Source: Gluconacetobacter takamatsuzukensis (lineage in GTDB: Bacteria > Pseudomonadota > Alphaproteobacteria > Acetobacterales > Acetobacteraceae). Taken from it: 64,000 nucleotides of DNA. The stretch lies in assembly GCF_014174275.1 (NCBI RefSeq), contig NZ_JABEQK010000002.1, positions 388,058-452,057 on the forward strand, read 5' to 3'. The first letter of the stretch is position 1. Each line of letters opens with the position of its first letter. Positions 17,349-26,141 of the stretch are shown here, one piece after another. Both the position numbers and the translations under genes were made by a program. The notes below the pieces were generated by a model. That model was not told the origin of the DNA. It was given only the letters and a program-made list of their open reading frames with translations, and did not search any database.

Positions 17349-17690
17349 TTGGGTAAGGAAACGGACAGCTCCCGTCACGCCTTCGACAGGCGCCTGAAGC
17401 AGGCCATGGATCGGAACAATCCGGACCGGGCAGCCCAGGCCTCCGCGCAAGGCAGCGATATCACCACCGTGGGCACCGTTCTGCGGGCCGGCACCGAAAT
17501 GGTGGCGGGCCTGGTGGTCGGGGTCGCGATGGGATGGGGGCTCGACCGGTGGCTGGGCAGTCGCCCGGTCTTCCTGATCCTGTTTTCACTGATGGGCGGG
17601 GCCGCGGGCGTACTGAATGTCTGGCGTCTGGTCAGGCCGCAGGACGCCCTGGAAGACAAGCCGGACCCAAGCGCGGGGCCGGAGCGGTAG
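17349..17690 (+). CDS. atpI: F0F1 ATP synthase assembly protein AtpI
   Basis: This 113-residue membrane protein has two transmembrane segments (about residues 47-65 and 73-92) and the family features EMVAGLVVGVAMGWGLDRWLG and MGGAAGVLNVWR. AtpI helps assemble the c-ring and Mg2+ handling of the ATP synthase. The start is TTG, set by GGAGG at 17336-17340, 8 bases upstream. It is the first gene of the F0 operon. Confidence 0.9.
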   Translation: MGKETDSSRHAFDRRLKQAMDRNNPDRAAQASAQGSDITTVGTVLRAGTEMVAGLVVGVAMGWGLDRWLGSRPVFLILFSLMGGAAGVLNVWRLVRPQDALEDKPDPSAGPER

Positions 17691-17703
17691 AGGGAAGACG
17701 AAG

Positions 17704-18453
17704 TTGGCGGCCGGATCCACCATCGACGCATTGGGTCAGTTCGAGCTCCATCCCGTTCTGGGTGGCCTGGGCGAGGCGCTGCGTTTCAGTCAGTCGCCCC
17801 TCATGATGATCGTGGCGTCGGTCGCGGTGCTGGCGTTCCTCTATATCGGCATGCGCCCCAGGGCCGTCGTGCCGGGCCGCCTGCAGGCGGCCGCCGAAAT
17901 CTGCTACGATTTCATCCACAACATGGCCGTGGACACGATCGGTCCGGAAGGGCGCGCGTTCTTCCCGTTCGTCTTCACGCTGTTCTTCTTCATCCTGGCC
18001 GGCAACTATCTGGGCCTGCTGCCCTTTTCCTTCGCCTTCACCAGCCATGTCGCCGTCACCGTCGCGCTGGCGCTGATGGTGTTCGTGCTGTCGGTGATCG
18101 TCTCGCTGAAGGCGCAGGGCGCGAAATTCTTCGCGCATTTCATGCCCGCCGGCGCGCCGGTCGCGCTGGCGCCGCTGCTGGTGCCGATCGAAATCCTTTC
18201 GTTCCTGTCCCGTCCCGTGAGCCTGTCGATCCGTCTGTTCGCCAACATGGTGGCCGGTCACGTGATGCTGGAAATGTTCGCCGCCTTCACGATCATGCTG
18301 GCCGGGCTCGGACTGATCGGCGATGCGCTCGCCGTCGGTCCCGTGGTCATCAATGTCGCGCTGATGGCGCTCGAATTGCTGGTGGGTGCGTTGCAAGCCT
18401 ATGTCTTCGCGATCCTCACCTGCATCTATCTGCGGGAGGCGGTCGCGCACTGA
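17704..18453 (+). CDS. atpB: ATP synthase F0 subunit a
   Basis: This 249-residue subunit a forms the proton half-channels against the c-ring. The essential arginine is in LSIRLFANMVAGH; the hydrophobic helices include FTLFFFILAGNYLGLLPFSF and the late ELLVGALQAYVFAILTCIYL. The start is taken as TTG at 17704, preceded by AGAGGGA 7 bases upstream; this gives the usual length and an N-terminus (IDALGQFELHPVL) typical of alphaproteobacterial AtpB. It is 13 bases after atpI. Confidence 0.95.
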   Translation: MAAGSTIDALGQFELHPVLGGLGEALRFSQSPLMMIVASVAVLAFLYIGMRPRAVVPGRLQAAAEICYDFIHNMAVDTIGPEGRAFFPFVFTLFFFILAGNYLGLLPFSFAFTSHVAVTVALALMVFVLSVIVSLKAQGAKFFAHFMPAGAPVALAPLLVPIEILSFLSRPVSLSIRLFANMVAGHVMLEMFAAFTIMLAGLGLIGDALAVGPVVINVALMALELLVGALQAYVFAILTCIYLREAVAH

Positions 18454-18509
18454 CCGCGACGCCGCCCCAGCCCTCTTGAACGCCTGAACCAAACAAGGAA
18501 AGCCTCGCT

Positions 18510-18734
18510 ATGGACATCGCAGCAGCCCGGGAAATTGGTGCCGGTATCGCCGTTATCGCCCTCGCCGGCGTCGGCATCGGCCTGGGTAACATCTTCTCCA
18601 CGCTGGTCAGCAGCATCGCCCGCAACCCCGCCGCGCGTCCGCACGTGTTCGGCCTGGGCATGCTGGGCTTCGCCCTGACGGAAGCCGTGGCCCTGTATGC
18701 CCTGCTGATCGCCTTCCTGATCCTGTTCGTCTGA
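18510..18734 (+). CDS. atpE: ATP synthase F0 subunit c
   Basis: This 74-residue hairpin of two transmembrane helices oligomerises into the proton-driven c-ring. The glycine-rich helix AGVGIGLGN is followed by the polar loop ARNPAARP. The proton-binding carboxylate is Glu58 in [20 protein letters not shown]. The surroundings of Glu58 lack the extra polar residues of Na+-type rings, so H+ coupling is expected. An AAGGAAAG site lies upstream of the ATG. Confidence 0.96.
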   Translation: MDIAAAREIGAGIAVIALAGVGIGLGNIFSTLVSSIARNPAARPHVFGLGMLGFALTEAVALYALLIAFLILFV

Positions 18735-18748
18735 GACCGGAGACCAAC

Positions 18749-19360
18749 GTGGCACGTTCCGCGGCCTCAAGCATCCGCCGGGTGGCGTCTCTCGCGACGC
18801 CGCTTGCGCTGGCCTTGCCCGTGATGGTGATGGCTGCGCCGGGCGCGCGGGCCGTGGGCATGCCGCAGCTGGATTTCGCCAACCCCCTCGTCATCGGTCA
18901 GGTGGTCTGGGGCGCGGTGATCTTCCTGGTGCTGTACCTGCTGCTCAGCCGGTCGGCCCTGCCGAAGGTCGAAGCGGTGCTGACCAGCCGCCGCCAGACC
19001 ATCGACAACGACCTGGACATCGCCCGTCACGCCAAGGCCGAGGCCGACAGCGCGGTGGACGAGCTGCACCAGGCCCGTCGCACCGCGATGGCCGAGGCCC
19101 AGGCGAATGTCGACAAGGTGATCGAGGACGCGCGCCTCGCCGCCCTGCGGCAGACGCAGGAAATGAACGCCCGCCTGGCTACCGAGATTCACGAGGCGGA
19201 AGCCCGCGTCGCGTCCGCCCGCTCGGCCGCCCTCGGGTCCCTGCGCCAGATCGCGGACGACACGGCGCAGGTTCTGGTGCGCCAGATCACCGGTACCTCG
19301 GTGCCCGCCGATGTGGTGGCCCGGACGGTCGATCACGCCGCCACGGCGCGCGGCCTCTGA
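18749..19360 (+). CDS. atpG: ATP synthase F0 subunit b'
   Basis: This 203-residue b-type stator subunit starts with GTG. After an N-terminal hydrophobic segment with signal-like character (ATPLALALPVMVMAAPGARA), a membrane anchor VIGQVVWGAVIFLVLYLLL leads into a long charged helix with many Ala, Glu and Arg that dimerises with subunit b. Alphaproteobacteria and phototrophs encode two diverged b subunits, b' and b, as found here. The symbol atpF' is also used. Confidence 0.9.
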   Translation: MARSAASSIRRVASLATPLALALPVMVMAAPGARAVGMPQLDFANPLVIGQVVWGAVIFLVLYLLLSRSALPKVEAVLTSRRQTIDNDLDIARHAKAEADSAVDELHQARRTAMAEAQANVDKVIEDARLAALRQTQEMNARLATEIHEAEARVASARSAALGSLRQIADDTAQVLVRQITGTSVPADVVARTVDHAATARGL

Positions 19361-19391
19361 TCGCGACACAGTAAGGAACAGGTTCAACACC

Positions 19392-19886
19392 ATGCTGCAC
19401 GAACCCCGTTTCTGGACGGCCGTCGCCTTCTTCCTCTTCTTCATCCTGTTCGGCAGGAAGATCTGGGCACCGCTGGCCACGGCCCTCGATGCGCGGGCCG
19501 AGCGCATCCGCGCCGACCTCGACGAGGCCGCGCGCCTGCGCCGCGAAGCCGAGCAGATGCTCGAGGACGCCACGCGTGAGCGTGAGACGGCCCTGGCCGA
19601 GGCCCGCGCCCTGGTCGAGCATTCGCTGGCCGAAGCCAGCCGGATCGCCGAAGACGCGAAGCGCGAGGCCGAAGCCGTCGCCGCCCGGCGCGAGCAGATG
19701 GCCCGCGACCGCATCGCAGCCTCCGAGCGCAGCGCGGTGCGCGAGGTCCGCCAGGTCGCGATCGACGTGGCGGTCCAGGCCACGCGCGACGCCCTGGCCC
19801 TGGCCCTCCCCGCCGAGACGGGGCAGCAGATCGTCGACCGCTCGATCGCCGACCTGCCGTCGGCCCTGTCGCATCGCGCCGCCTGA
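19392..19886 (+). CDS. atpF: ATP synthase F0 subunit b
   Basis: This 164-residue stator subunit has the N-terminal membrane anchor RFWTAVAFFLFFILFGRKIW, then a continuous amphipathic helix rich in Ala, Glu and Arg (about residues 40-150). It pairs with b' to hold F1 against rotation. It is the last F0 gene; the F1 genes (delta, alpha, gamma, beta, epsilon) are not in the window, which agrees with the split F0/F1 operons of alphaproteobacteria. Confidence 0.92.
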   Translation: MLHEPRFWTAVAFFLFFILFGRKIWAPLATALDARAERIRADLDEAARLRREAEQMLEDATRERETALAEARALVEHSLAEASRIAEDAKREAEAVAARREQMARDRIAASERSAVREVRQVAIDVAVQATRDALALALPAETGQQIVDRSIADLPSALSHRAA

Positions 19887-19948
19887 GCGGGACAGGTTTA
19901 CTGGCCAGCCCCGCCAATCCCGATCGTTCCGAACCGCTCCTGTCCATC

Positions 19949-20656
19949 GTGGCGGCGGTTCTGAACGAGGTGGACAATGTCCGCCCGGTCTGCGTGGAAC
20001 TGGCCGAGGCGGCGCGCGCGCTGCCCCCCTGCGAAATCATCTTCGTCGATGACGGCAGCACCGACGGCACGGTCGACGCCCTGCTCGCCGCCCGCGCTGA
20101 AGGAATCCTGCCCGAACTGCGTATCCTCAGCCACGACCGCCGCCTCGGCAAGTCCGCGGCGGTCCGCACGGGGGTCGAGGCCGCGCGCGGCCAATGGGTC
20201 GCCACCCTCGATGGCGACGGCCAGGACGACCCCATGGAAATCGTCCGGATGCTGGACCTGGCGCTCCAGGCCCAGGGGCCGGCCCCGCTGGTCGTCGGCG
20301 TCCGCCTCCGCCGGCAGGACACGCTGTCCCGCCGCCTGGCAACCCGCTTCGCCAACGGTCTGCGCCGCCGCCTGCTGCGCGACGGCTGCCCCGACACCGG
20401 TGCACCGCTGAAACTCTTCCGCCGCGCCGATTTCATGCGCCTGCCGCAATTCGAGGGCGTGCACCGCTTCCTGCCGGCGCTGTTCGGCCATTACGGCACG
20501 CCGCTGCTCTGCCAGCCGGTCCGCCACCGAAACCGGCTGCACGGCGCGTCCAAATACACCAACCTCAATCGCGCGCTGGTCGGAATCCGGGATCTGCTCG
20601 GCGTGATGTGGCTGATCAACCGCACACGGTTGCCGCGCCGGGTCACCGAACGGTAA
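19949..20656 (+). CDS. family 2 glycosyltransferase, dolichol-phosphate-mannose-synthase-like
   Basis: This GT-A enzyme of about 235 residues is similar to polyprenyl-phosphate sugar transferases. It carries IIFVDDGSTDGT with the nucleotide-binding aspartates, and LDGDGQDDP with the metal-binding DxD. It lacks the C-terminal membrane helices of ArnC, so it resembles the soluble DPM1 type. The only standard start is GTG 19949, which cuts the first beta strand (LSIVAAVLNE); a CTG at 19901 would restore it, so the start is uncertain. The ArnT-like gene follows, suggesting that the lipid-linked sugar made here is used there. Confidence 0.82.
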   Translation: MAAVLNEVDNVRPVCVELAEAARALPPCEIIFVDDGSTDGTVDALLAARAEGILPELRILSHDRRLGKSAAVRTGVEAARGQWVATLDGDGQDDPMEIVRMLDLALQAQGPAPLVVGVRLRRQDTLSRRLATRFANGLRRRLLRDGCPDTGAPLKLFRRADFMRLPQFEGVHRFLPALFGHYGTPLLCQPVRHRNRLHGASKYTNLNRALVGIRDLLGVMWLINRTRLPRRVTER

Positions 20657-20694
20657 GCGCTGTTTCCACCCCCCGCCGGTAGCGGTCCGACCCC

Positions 20695-20724
20695 GGCTTT
20701 CCGCGCCTCGATCCCCGGAAAGCC
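20695..20724 (+). repeat. inverted repeat between two glycosyltransferase genes
   Basis: GGCTTTCC (20695-20702) and GGAAAGCC (20717-20724) are perfect 8-bp arms around a 14-base loop, in the 131-base gap before the ArnT-like gene. No U-tract follows. It may lower read-through or stabilise the upstream message. Confidence 0.4.
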
Positions 20725-20787
20725 TCCCGGACACCCCGCTTCCACCCACCAGCGGGCGTCCCGATCCTTCCCGAGGAGACGTGCCGG

Positions 20788-22446
20788 ATGACACGGCTGA
20801 CCGTGCGCCATTATCTTCTGCTCGCGCTGGGCACCTTCATGCTCCTGCTTCCCGGCCGGGCCAGCCTGCCCCCCCTGGACCGCGACGAACCCCGCTACAT
20901 GGAAGCCAGCGCGCAGATGCTGCGCAGCGGCGATTTCATCGACGTCCGCTTCCAGGACAAGCCCCGCTACCTGCAACCCGCTGGAATCTATTGGCTCGAG
21001 GCCGCCGCGGTCGCCGCCACCGGCACGCTGGACCGCCGCGCGGTGTGGGCCTACCGCATCCCCACCCTCCTGGCAGCCACGGCTTCGGTGGTGCTGACGG
21101 CCTGGATCGGCGCCACCCTGTTCGGCCCCGCCAGCGGCCTGCTGGCAGCCTCCCTGCTGGCAGTCTCGGTGCTGATGACGGCCGAAGGCCGCATGGCCAC
21201 CATCGACAGCACCCTCCTGCTCACGATCTTCCTGGCCGAAACCGCCCTCCTCCGCGCCTATCTGGACCGCGAAAAGGACCGCCAAACTCCCGTTTCAGCC
21301 GCCCTCCTCTACTGGGCAGCCCTGGGCGCGGGCCTGATGCTGAAGGGCCCCGTGGTCCTGATCCCCGGATTCGGCACACCTCTGGCTCTGGCGCTGGTGG
21401 AACGGCGCATCGACTGGTGGCACCGGCTGCGGCCCGCCTGGGGGTGGCTGGTGACGCTGGCGATCGTCCTGCCCTGGTGCATCGCGATCGGCGTCGTCAG
21501 CCATGGCGATTTCTTCTCTCGCGCCGTCGGCACCAATTTCCTCGGCAAGGTCGCCAGCGGGCAACAGGCCCACGGCCTGCCGCCGGGCTATCATCTGGCG
21601 GTCTTCGGGCTGGCCTTCTGGCCCGGCTCGCTCTTCGCGGTGATGGCGCTCCCCTTCGTCTGGGCCCGCCGCCACAGCCCTCCGGTACGGTTCCTGCTGT
21701 GCTGGATCGTGCCGCACTGGCTGGTGTTCGAGGCCATTGCAACAAAGCTACCGCATTACGTCCTGCCGACCTACCCGGCGATCGCCCTGCTGACGGCGGC
21801 AGCGATCATGACCACGCCCGACCGCTGGCGCTGGCCCGCGTCGCGCCTCGGCCGCGCGGGACTGGTACTATATGGCGCGCTGTGGCTGGCAGTCGGCGTC
21901 GCCCTGTCCCTCGCCGGACCGGTGCTGCTCTGGCGGCTGGAACATACCATCGTCCCGGCCGCGCTGCTGGTGCCTCTCGGTGCCCTGCCGCTGCTGGCGA
22001 TCGCCGGCTGGTTTCTGTTCCATCGCCGGGTCTTGCAGGCGGCGATGTCGGTGGTGGCGGCAGCCATCATCATTCATGTCGGTTTGTTCCTGACCGTGAT
22101 TCCCGCCCTGAAGACGATCTGGCTCAGCCCGCGCCTGGCCGATCTGGTCGACGATTACCGGCCATGCCCCGATACGCTGGTCGTCTCGCCTTCCTTCTCC
22201 GAACCCAGCCTGGTCTTCCTCGTGGGCCAGAATACCGTCCTGGTCGGCCCGAGAGAGGCAGCCGATGTGCTGCGCGACAACCGCGCCTGCGGCCTGGCGC
22301 TGGTGGACCGGAAGGATGAACCGGCATTCCGCGACCGGCTTCACGCCGATGGTCTGGATGTGATCGAATTCGGCCGGGTTTCCGGGTTGAATTATTCGAC
22401 CGGAAAGCATCTGGATATCGGCCTGTTCGGCCCGACGCCCCCGTGA
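20788..22446 (+). CDS. ArnT-like (GT83) glycosyltransferase
   Basis: This 552-residue integral membrane GT-C enzyme has about 11-13 hydrophobic segments. The first periplasmic loop carries PPLDRDEPRYMEASAQM, where the D-E pair is the catalytic acidic motif of ArnT/PMT enzymes, followed by FQDKPRYLQPAGIYWLE. Relatives transfer sugars such as aminoarabinose or mannose from undecaprenyl phosphate to lipid A or other envelope acceptors. GAGGAG 8 bases before ATG supports the start. The final codons precede a partial copy of the hairpin repeat. Confidence 0.85.
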   Translation: MTRLTVRHYLLLALGTFMLLLPGRASLPPLDRDEPRYMEASAQMLRSGDFIDVRFQDKPRYLQPAGIYWLEAAAVAATGTLDRRAVWAYRIPTLLAATASVVLTAWIGATLFGPASGLLAASLLAVSVLMTAEGRMATIDSTLLLTIFLAETALLRAYLDREKDRQTPVSAALLYWAALGAGLMLKGPVVLIPGFGTPLALALVERRIDWWHRLRPAWGWLVTLAIVLPWCIAIGVVSHGDFFSRAVGTNFLGKVASGQQAHGLPPGYHLAVFGLAFWPGSLFAVMALPFVWARRHSPPVRFLLCWIVPHWLVFEAIATKLPHYVLPTYPAIALLTAAAIMTTPDRWRWPASRLGRAGLVLYGALWLAVGVALSLAGPVLLWRLEHTIVPAALLVPLGALPLLAIAGWFLFHRRVLQAAMSVVAAAIIIHVGLFLTVIPALKTIWLSPRLADLVDDYRPCPDTLVVSPSFSEPSLVFLVGQNTVLVGPREAADVLRDNRACGLALVDRKDEPAFRDRLHADGLDVIEFGRVSGLNYSTGKHLDIGLFGPTPP

Positions 22447-22458
22447 GGGAGTGTTTCT

Positions 22459-22479
22459 GTTCTTTTTTGAAAAAAGAAG
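22459..22479 (+). repeat. dispersed hairpin repeat, copy C (partial)
   Basis: A palindrome with arms GTTCTTTTTT and AAAAAAGAA, resembling the left hairpin of copies A, D and E, starts 13 bases after the ArnT-like stop. The conserved GATTCGTTCAG tract and the right hairpin are missing. It lies between two co-directional genes. Confidence 0.6.
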
Positions 22480-22514
22480 AAAGAGAAAACGACCCTACAA
22501 AAGGACCACCCACC

Positions 22515-23471
22515 ATGATCACGCTGCCGCGCCTGCTGATGATGCTGCCCTTTCTGTTCCTCAGCCTGCCGACAGCCCGGGCCGACGCGCCCGAAACGGT
22601 AACGGTGATCCTCGACTGGTTCCTCAATGCCGATCATGCCGCACTACTGGCGGCCGATTACAGCGGCGCCTTCCGCCGGCACGGGTTGCAGGTGCACCTG
22701 ATTGCACCGTCCGACCCGGGTTCCCCGGCGCGGCTGGTGGCGGCGGGGCAGGCTGACCTCGCAGTGTCCTACGAAACCCAGCTCGGCATGCTGGCCGACC
22801 AGGGCATCCCGTTGGTGCGGGTCGGCACGCTGATCGACACGCCGCTGGACACGCTGATCGCGGCCCCGGGCTTGAAATCGCTGAAGGACCTGAAGGGCAA
22901 GACGATCGGGATCTCGATGGCGGGGGTCGATGACGCGGTGCTGGCGGCGATGCTGGGCTCGGCCGGCCTGTCGCTGTCCGACGTCCATCAGGTCAACGTC
23001 AATTTTCAGCTTGAACAGGCCCTGATGTCGCATTCGGTCGACGCGGTGATCGGCGCTACCCGCACCTACGAACTGATCGACCTGCAACAGAAGGGCTTCG
23101 ACCCGGTCGCCTTCTACCCCGAGGAACACGGCGTTCCGCTGAATGACGAGCTGATTTTCCTGGCGCCCCGAGACCATGCCCATGACGCCAAGATCATCCG
23201 GTTCATGCAGGCGCTGGAGGAAGGCACCAACACCCTGCTGAACCACCCGGACGCGATCCTGGCGCAGGCGGTGCACGACCACCCGGAACTGGACACCCCC
23301 CTGAACCGCGCCGCGTGGACGGCGACACTTCCGCGCGTCTGCAAGCAGCCGGCGTTGCTCGATAGCCGGCGCTATCGGAATTTCATGGATTTCCTGCGGG
23401 CCCAGGGCGTGGTGCATCGCACGCTGGACCTGTCCACCTACGCCGTCGGCCCGACCGACAGCACGCCATAG
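22515..23471 (+). CDS. ABC-type substrate-binding protein, NMT1/THI5-like
   Basis: This 318-residue periplasmic binding protein has a signal peptide ending near TARADAPE. The mature start VTVILDWFLNADHAALLAADY is characteristic of NMT1/ThiY proteins that bind thiamine pyrimidine precursors. AAAAGGA at 22498-22504 supports the ATG at 22515; an upstream GTG at 22443 would run through the hairpin repeat and is rejected. No permease or ATPase gene is adjacent, so its transporter partners are elsewhere or it works alone. Confidence 0.82.
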   Translation: MITLPRLLMMLPFLFLSLPTARADAPETVTVILDWFLNADHAALLAADYSGAFRRHGLQVHLIAPSDPGSPARLVAAGQADLAVSYETQLGMLADQGIPLVRVGTLIDTPLDTLIAAPGLKSLKDLKGKTIGISMAGVDDAVLAAMLGSAGLSLSDVHQVNVNFQLEQALMSHSVDAVIGATRTYELIDLQQKGFDPVAFYPEEHGVPLNDELIFLAPRDHAHDAKIIRFMQALEEGTNTLLNHPDAILAQAVHDHPELDTPLNRAAWTATLPRVCKQPALLDSRRYRNFMDFLRAQGVVHRTLDLSTYAVGPTDSTP

Positions 23472-23720
23472 CAACGCCGGCTGGGTAAATCCGGAGGGTG
23501 CGCGGAGATTCTCATGTCAGGGAACGGCCCGCCCCAAGGACAGAGCCAGCCGGTTAGTCCGGGCCGGTCATCCAGGGCTGGGCGTGGTTCGGCGCCCAAG
23601 AGGGGCGCAGGATGGACAGACGACCATCCTGATCCGACGCAGGCCGGATCATATGCCCGCCATCAGGCAGGCATGCGGGCCACGATGCAGGTCGCAAGGA
23701 CCGGCCGCGTGGCCGCCGCA

Positions 23721-23852
23721 TCAAGCGATGCGGTCGGCGACGGCGGTGGCAACCATCAGCGTGGCAACGACGGGCAGAAACGCGACGAGCGGAAGGAACG
23801 ACGCGACGTCCATCGAGCTGGCAACAAGGTTACCAATTTCCTGAATAAACAT
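23721..23852 (-). CDS. possible small membrane protein
   Basis: This is a 43-codon frame starting ATG at 23852, with AGGAT 8 bases upstream. The product is mostly hydrophobic from about residue 15 (VASFLPLVAFLPVVATLMVATAVA), so it could be a single-pass inner-membrane peptide. No family is recognised and codon evidence is thin because it is so short. Confidence 0.33.
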   Translation of the reverse strand: MFIQEIGNLVASSMDVASFLPLVAFLPVVATLMVATAVADRIA

Positions 23853-24072
23853 TATCCGAAATCCTATGGGTTGGTGTTGGGAGCGGAACCAACACCTAAA
23901 TTCGGTCTCTCGCAATACAAAAGAACATGAGACCAGATGGTCAAAAAACGCATAGTAACTGCGGCATTAATATTCTGTTCACTCCGTAAACAGCGCACTG
24001 TTTATTTCAGGGCGCCAGAAAACCGAAGTGGGTCATTTTGGTGAAATTTTGTGCTGAGCACAGCGCGGCGGT

Positions 24073-24125
24073 TGTAGCGCCCGACCAATAGGGCTACAAA
24101 ATAGGCATATTGCCCATTTTGTAGC
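24073..24125. repeat. three-arm TTGTAGC inverted-repeat cluster
   Basis: Three related arms occur in 53 bases: TTGTAGCGCCC (24073-24083), GGGCTACAA (24091-24099) and TTTTGTAGCC (to 24125). The middle and right arms form a 16-bp stem with one A-C mismatch, GGCTACAAAATAGGCA against TGCCCATTTTGTAGCC, around a 2-3 base loop. The left arm can pair with the middle arm instead. It lies 47 bases beyond the 3' end of the DUF2721 gene, so one role could be terminator of that gene. Confidence 0.6.
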
Positions 24126-24171
24126 CTATCGTATTTTTAATGAGGGAACAGGGCGCTTTCGGTCCCCTCGC

Positions 24172-24660
24172 TTAGTCCTTGGGACGGACCGATCGTGCCC
24201 AGGATGTGGTCATGCGCAGGCCATGCCACGCCAGCAGGCTGTCGCACAGGAAGGAAGCCAGCGCCCCGACGGTACAGACAAGCGCCATGCCGAACATCAC
24301 CACCAGCCACGATGCCACCGAGGAATCCCGCAGGCTGCCCAGAAACAGCACGAAGGCAGCGCCGCAGGTCGCGGCACCGCCGACGGCCCCCAGCAGGATC
24401 GATGCATCCAGAAGCAGGGTGCGCCGGTGCAGATGCCGGATATGCTGGCGCAGATGGCGGCGCCCGGTCGGCGCCTTCGTCCCCTCCAGCGCCTCGTTGG
24501 CCTTTTCGATATGGTCCGACACCCGGGCCAGCCGGGTATTGAACAGGTTCAGCAGCGTTCCGATCCCCGACAGCATGAAGATCGGCGTCAGCGCGGTCTG
24601 GATCAGATGGGCGACACTGTCGATCGGTTCGTCGGGCAGGATACCGGGGAAGGGGGACAC
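24172..24660 (-). CDS. DUF2721 family membrane protein
   Basis: This 162-residue protein has an N-terminal hydrophobic segment (AHLIQTALTPIFMLSGIGTLLNLF), the conserved NTRLARVSDHIEKAN helix, and two later transmembrane segments (about residues 83-107 and 117-140). The family has no assigned role. GTG at 24660 is preferred because AAGGAGC lies 6 bases upstream. It is transcribed away from the small gene at 24797. Confidence 0.82.
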   Translation of the reverse strand: MSPFPGILPDEPIDSVAHLIQTALTPIFMLSGIGTLLNLFNTRLARVSDHIEKANEALEGTKAPTGRRHLRQHIRHLHRRTLLLDASILLGAVGGAATCGAAFVLFLGSLRDSSVASWLVVMFGMALVCTVGALASFLCDSLLAWHGLRMTTSWARSVRPKD

Positions 24661-24796
24661 GGACGCTCCTTGTTCTGCTGCGGTACGGATGGTCGGGAAT
24701 CATGCGTGTTGAAACCGGTCAGGGTGCCGGATGCAACCGAAACCGCTTGCCCCGGGCTTCGGGACGGGCAAGCCTTCATGACAGGAGAAAAGGCCG

Positions 24797-25060
24797 ATGT
24801 CGCATAATTACGCAACGCCCATGACGCCGGAACGGCGCCTGGCCCGCCTGCTGGCGCGCATTCCCGAGGACCGGATCGTGCGCCTCGAGCGCGTGGCCGG
24901 CGCCCCGGGCACCCCCCGCTGGCGGGCTGCGATCGGCGATGCGGGCGCCGCGGACTGCCCGGCCGGGCGATGGAGCCCGCCCTTCGACACGATGGTCGAC
25001 GCGCTCGAAGCCGCATGGAAGGCGGTGCGCCCTCCGGCGGACCCCAGCCGGGGGGCTTGA
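24797..25060 (+). CDS. hypothetical small protein
   Basis: This 87-residue, Arg/Ala/Pro-rich soluble protein has no recognised domain. AGGAGA and AAGG precede the ATG at suitable distances, and the third-codon-position GC bias is typical of local genes, which supports expression. A conserved-looking middle ([20 protein letters not shown]) and a C-terminal helix ([14 protein letters not shown]) are visible. It ends 70 bases before purU and may be co-transcribed with it. Confidence 0.55.
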   Translation: MSHNYATPMTPERRLARLLARIPEDRIVRLERVAGAPGTPRWRAAIGDAGAADCPAGRWSPPFDTMVDALEAAWKAVRPPADPSRGA

Positions 25061-25130
25061 GTTCCCACAGGCGGCGCCTATTGTATCCGCCGCAAGGGTT
25101 TTCGGAGCGGTTGTTCGTGGATTGTCGGGC

Positions 25131-26012
25131 ATGACGGATCATGGGGAACGGGGCCCGGCAACCTGGACATTGACCCTGTCCTGCCCCAACCGTCCGGGCA
25201 TCGTGGCGGCGATCGCCACCACATTGTACGAGGCCGACGGCAATATCATCGAGGCCCAGCAGTTCGACGATACCGAAAGCGGCGTGTTCTTCATGCGTGT
25301 CGTCTTCACCGGCCGCGCCGATGCCGAACGCACCGAATGGCTGCGGGCCCGGCTCGATGCGGTGGCATCGCGATTCCGCATGAACTGGACGCTGCATGAC
25401 CGCGCCGTCCGCCGCCGGGTCCTGCTGATGGTCTCGAAATTCGATCATTGCCTTGTCGACCTGCTCTATCGCTGGCGGATCGGCGAACTGCCGATGAATC
25501 CGACCGCGATCGTCGCGAACCACCCGCGCGAGACCTACGCCCATATCGACATGGGGGATATTCCCTTCCACTATCTGCCGGTCACGCGCGACAACAAGGC
25601 GGAACAGGAAGAGCAATTATGGGGCCTGGTGCAGCAGACCAATTCGGAACTGGTCGTGCTGGCCCGCTACATGCAGGTGCTGTCGGATTCGCTGTCCGCG
25701 CGGCTGTCGGGGCAATGCATCAATATCCACCATTCCTTCCTGCCGGGCTTCAAGGGCGCACGCCCCTATCATCAGGCCCATGCGCGGGGGGTGAAACTGA
25801 TCGGGGCGACCGCGCATTATGTCACGGCGGACCTCGATGAAGGTCCGATCATCGAGCAGGATGTGGAACGTGTCAGCCACAGCGACACCCCCGATGACCT
25901 CGTGCGCAAGGGGCGGGATATCGAACGGCGCGTCCTCTCCCGCGCCGTGCGCTGCCACCTCGACGACCGGGTGATCCTGAATGGCAACAAGACGGTCGTC
26001 TTTGGGGATTGA
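25131..26012 (+). CDS. purU: formyltetrahydrofolate deformylase
   Basis: This 293-residue PurU hydrolyses 10-formyl-THF to formate and THF, balancing one-carbon pools and feeding PurT. The N-terminal ACT domain ([18 protein letters not shown], about residues 15-90) is followed by the formyltransferase-type catalytic domain with [20 protein letters not shown] and [17 protein letters not shown], which hold the Asn-His-Asp catalytic set. The ATG at 25131 aligns with the family although no strong ribosome site precedes it. Confidence 0.95.
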   Translation: MTDHGERGPATWTLTLSCPNRPGIVAAIATTLYEADGNIIEAQQFDDTESGVFFMRVVFTGRADAERTEWLRARLDAVASRFRMNWTLHDRAVRRRVLLMVSKFDHCLVDLLYRWRIGELPMNPTAIVANHPRETYAHIDMGDIPFHYLPVTRDNKAEQEEQLWGLVQQTNSELVVLARYMQVLSDSLSARLSGQCINIHHSFLPGFKGARPYHQAHARGVKLIGATAHYVTADLDEGPIIEQDVERVSHSDTPDDLVRKGRDIERRVLSRAVRCHLDDRVILNGNKTVVFGD

Positions 26013-26141
26013 TCGTGTTTCCACCACGGGTCGCGGGGTGACGGGTATGTTTTGTTAATACTTTTTTGGTGTTGTTTCCGGGGTTCGATTGCCGTGGCAG
26101 AGTGCGGAAGGCATTGGGACATGCACATAAGATCTGGGTTT

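Larger units (their letters stand above)
23472..24171. other. 700-base region without a secure gene, AT-rich right half
   Basis: Between the binding-protein gene and the DUF2721 gene there is no well-supported gene. The left half is GC-rich and open on the plus strand (23514-23930), but the encoded polypeptide is low-complexity and unlike any family. The right half is AT-rich and contains an AAACAG/CTGTTT inverted repeat near 23988-24003, a 13-base palindrome TGTGCTGAGCACA (24050-24062) and the TTGTAGC arm cluster described separately. A candidate 43-codon minus-strand gene sits at 23721-23852. Confidence 0.6.

Noticed and set aside
22443..22514. Upstream GTG start (22443) for the NMT1-like binding protein
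   Set aside because: It would translate through repeat copy C and place a charged stretch before the signal peptide; ATG 22515 has a proper ribosome site.
23514..23930. 138-codon plus-strand frame in the gene-poor region
   Set aside because: Low-complexity Gly/Arg/Ser-rich product without domain; overlaps the AT-rich half where codon bias is lost.
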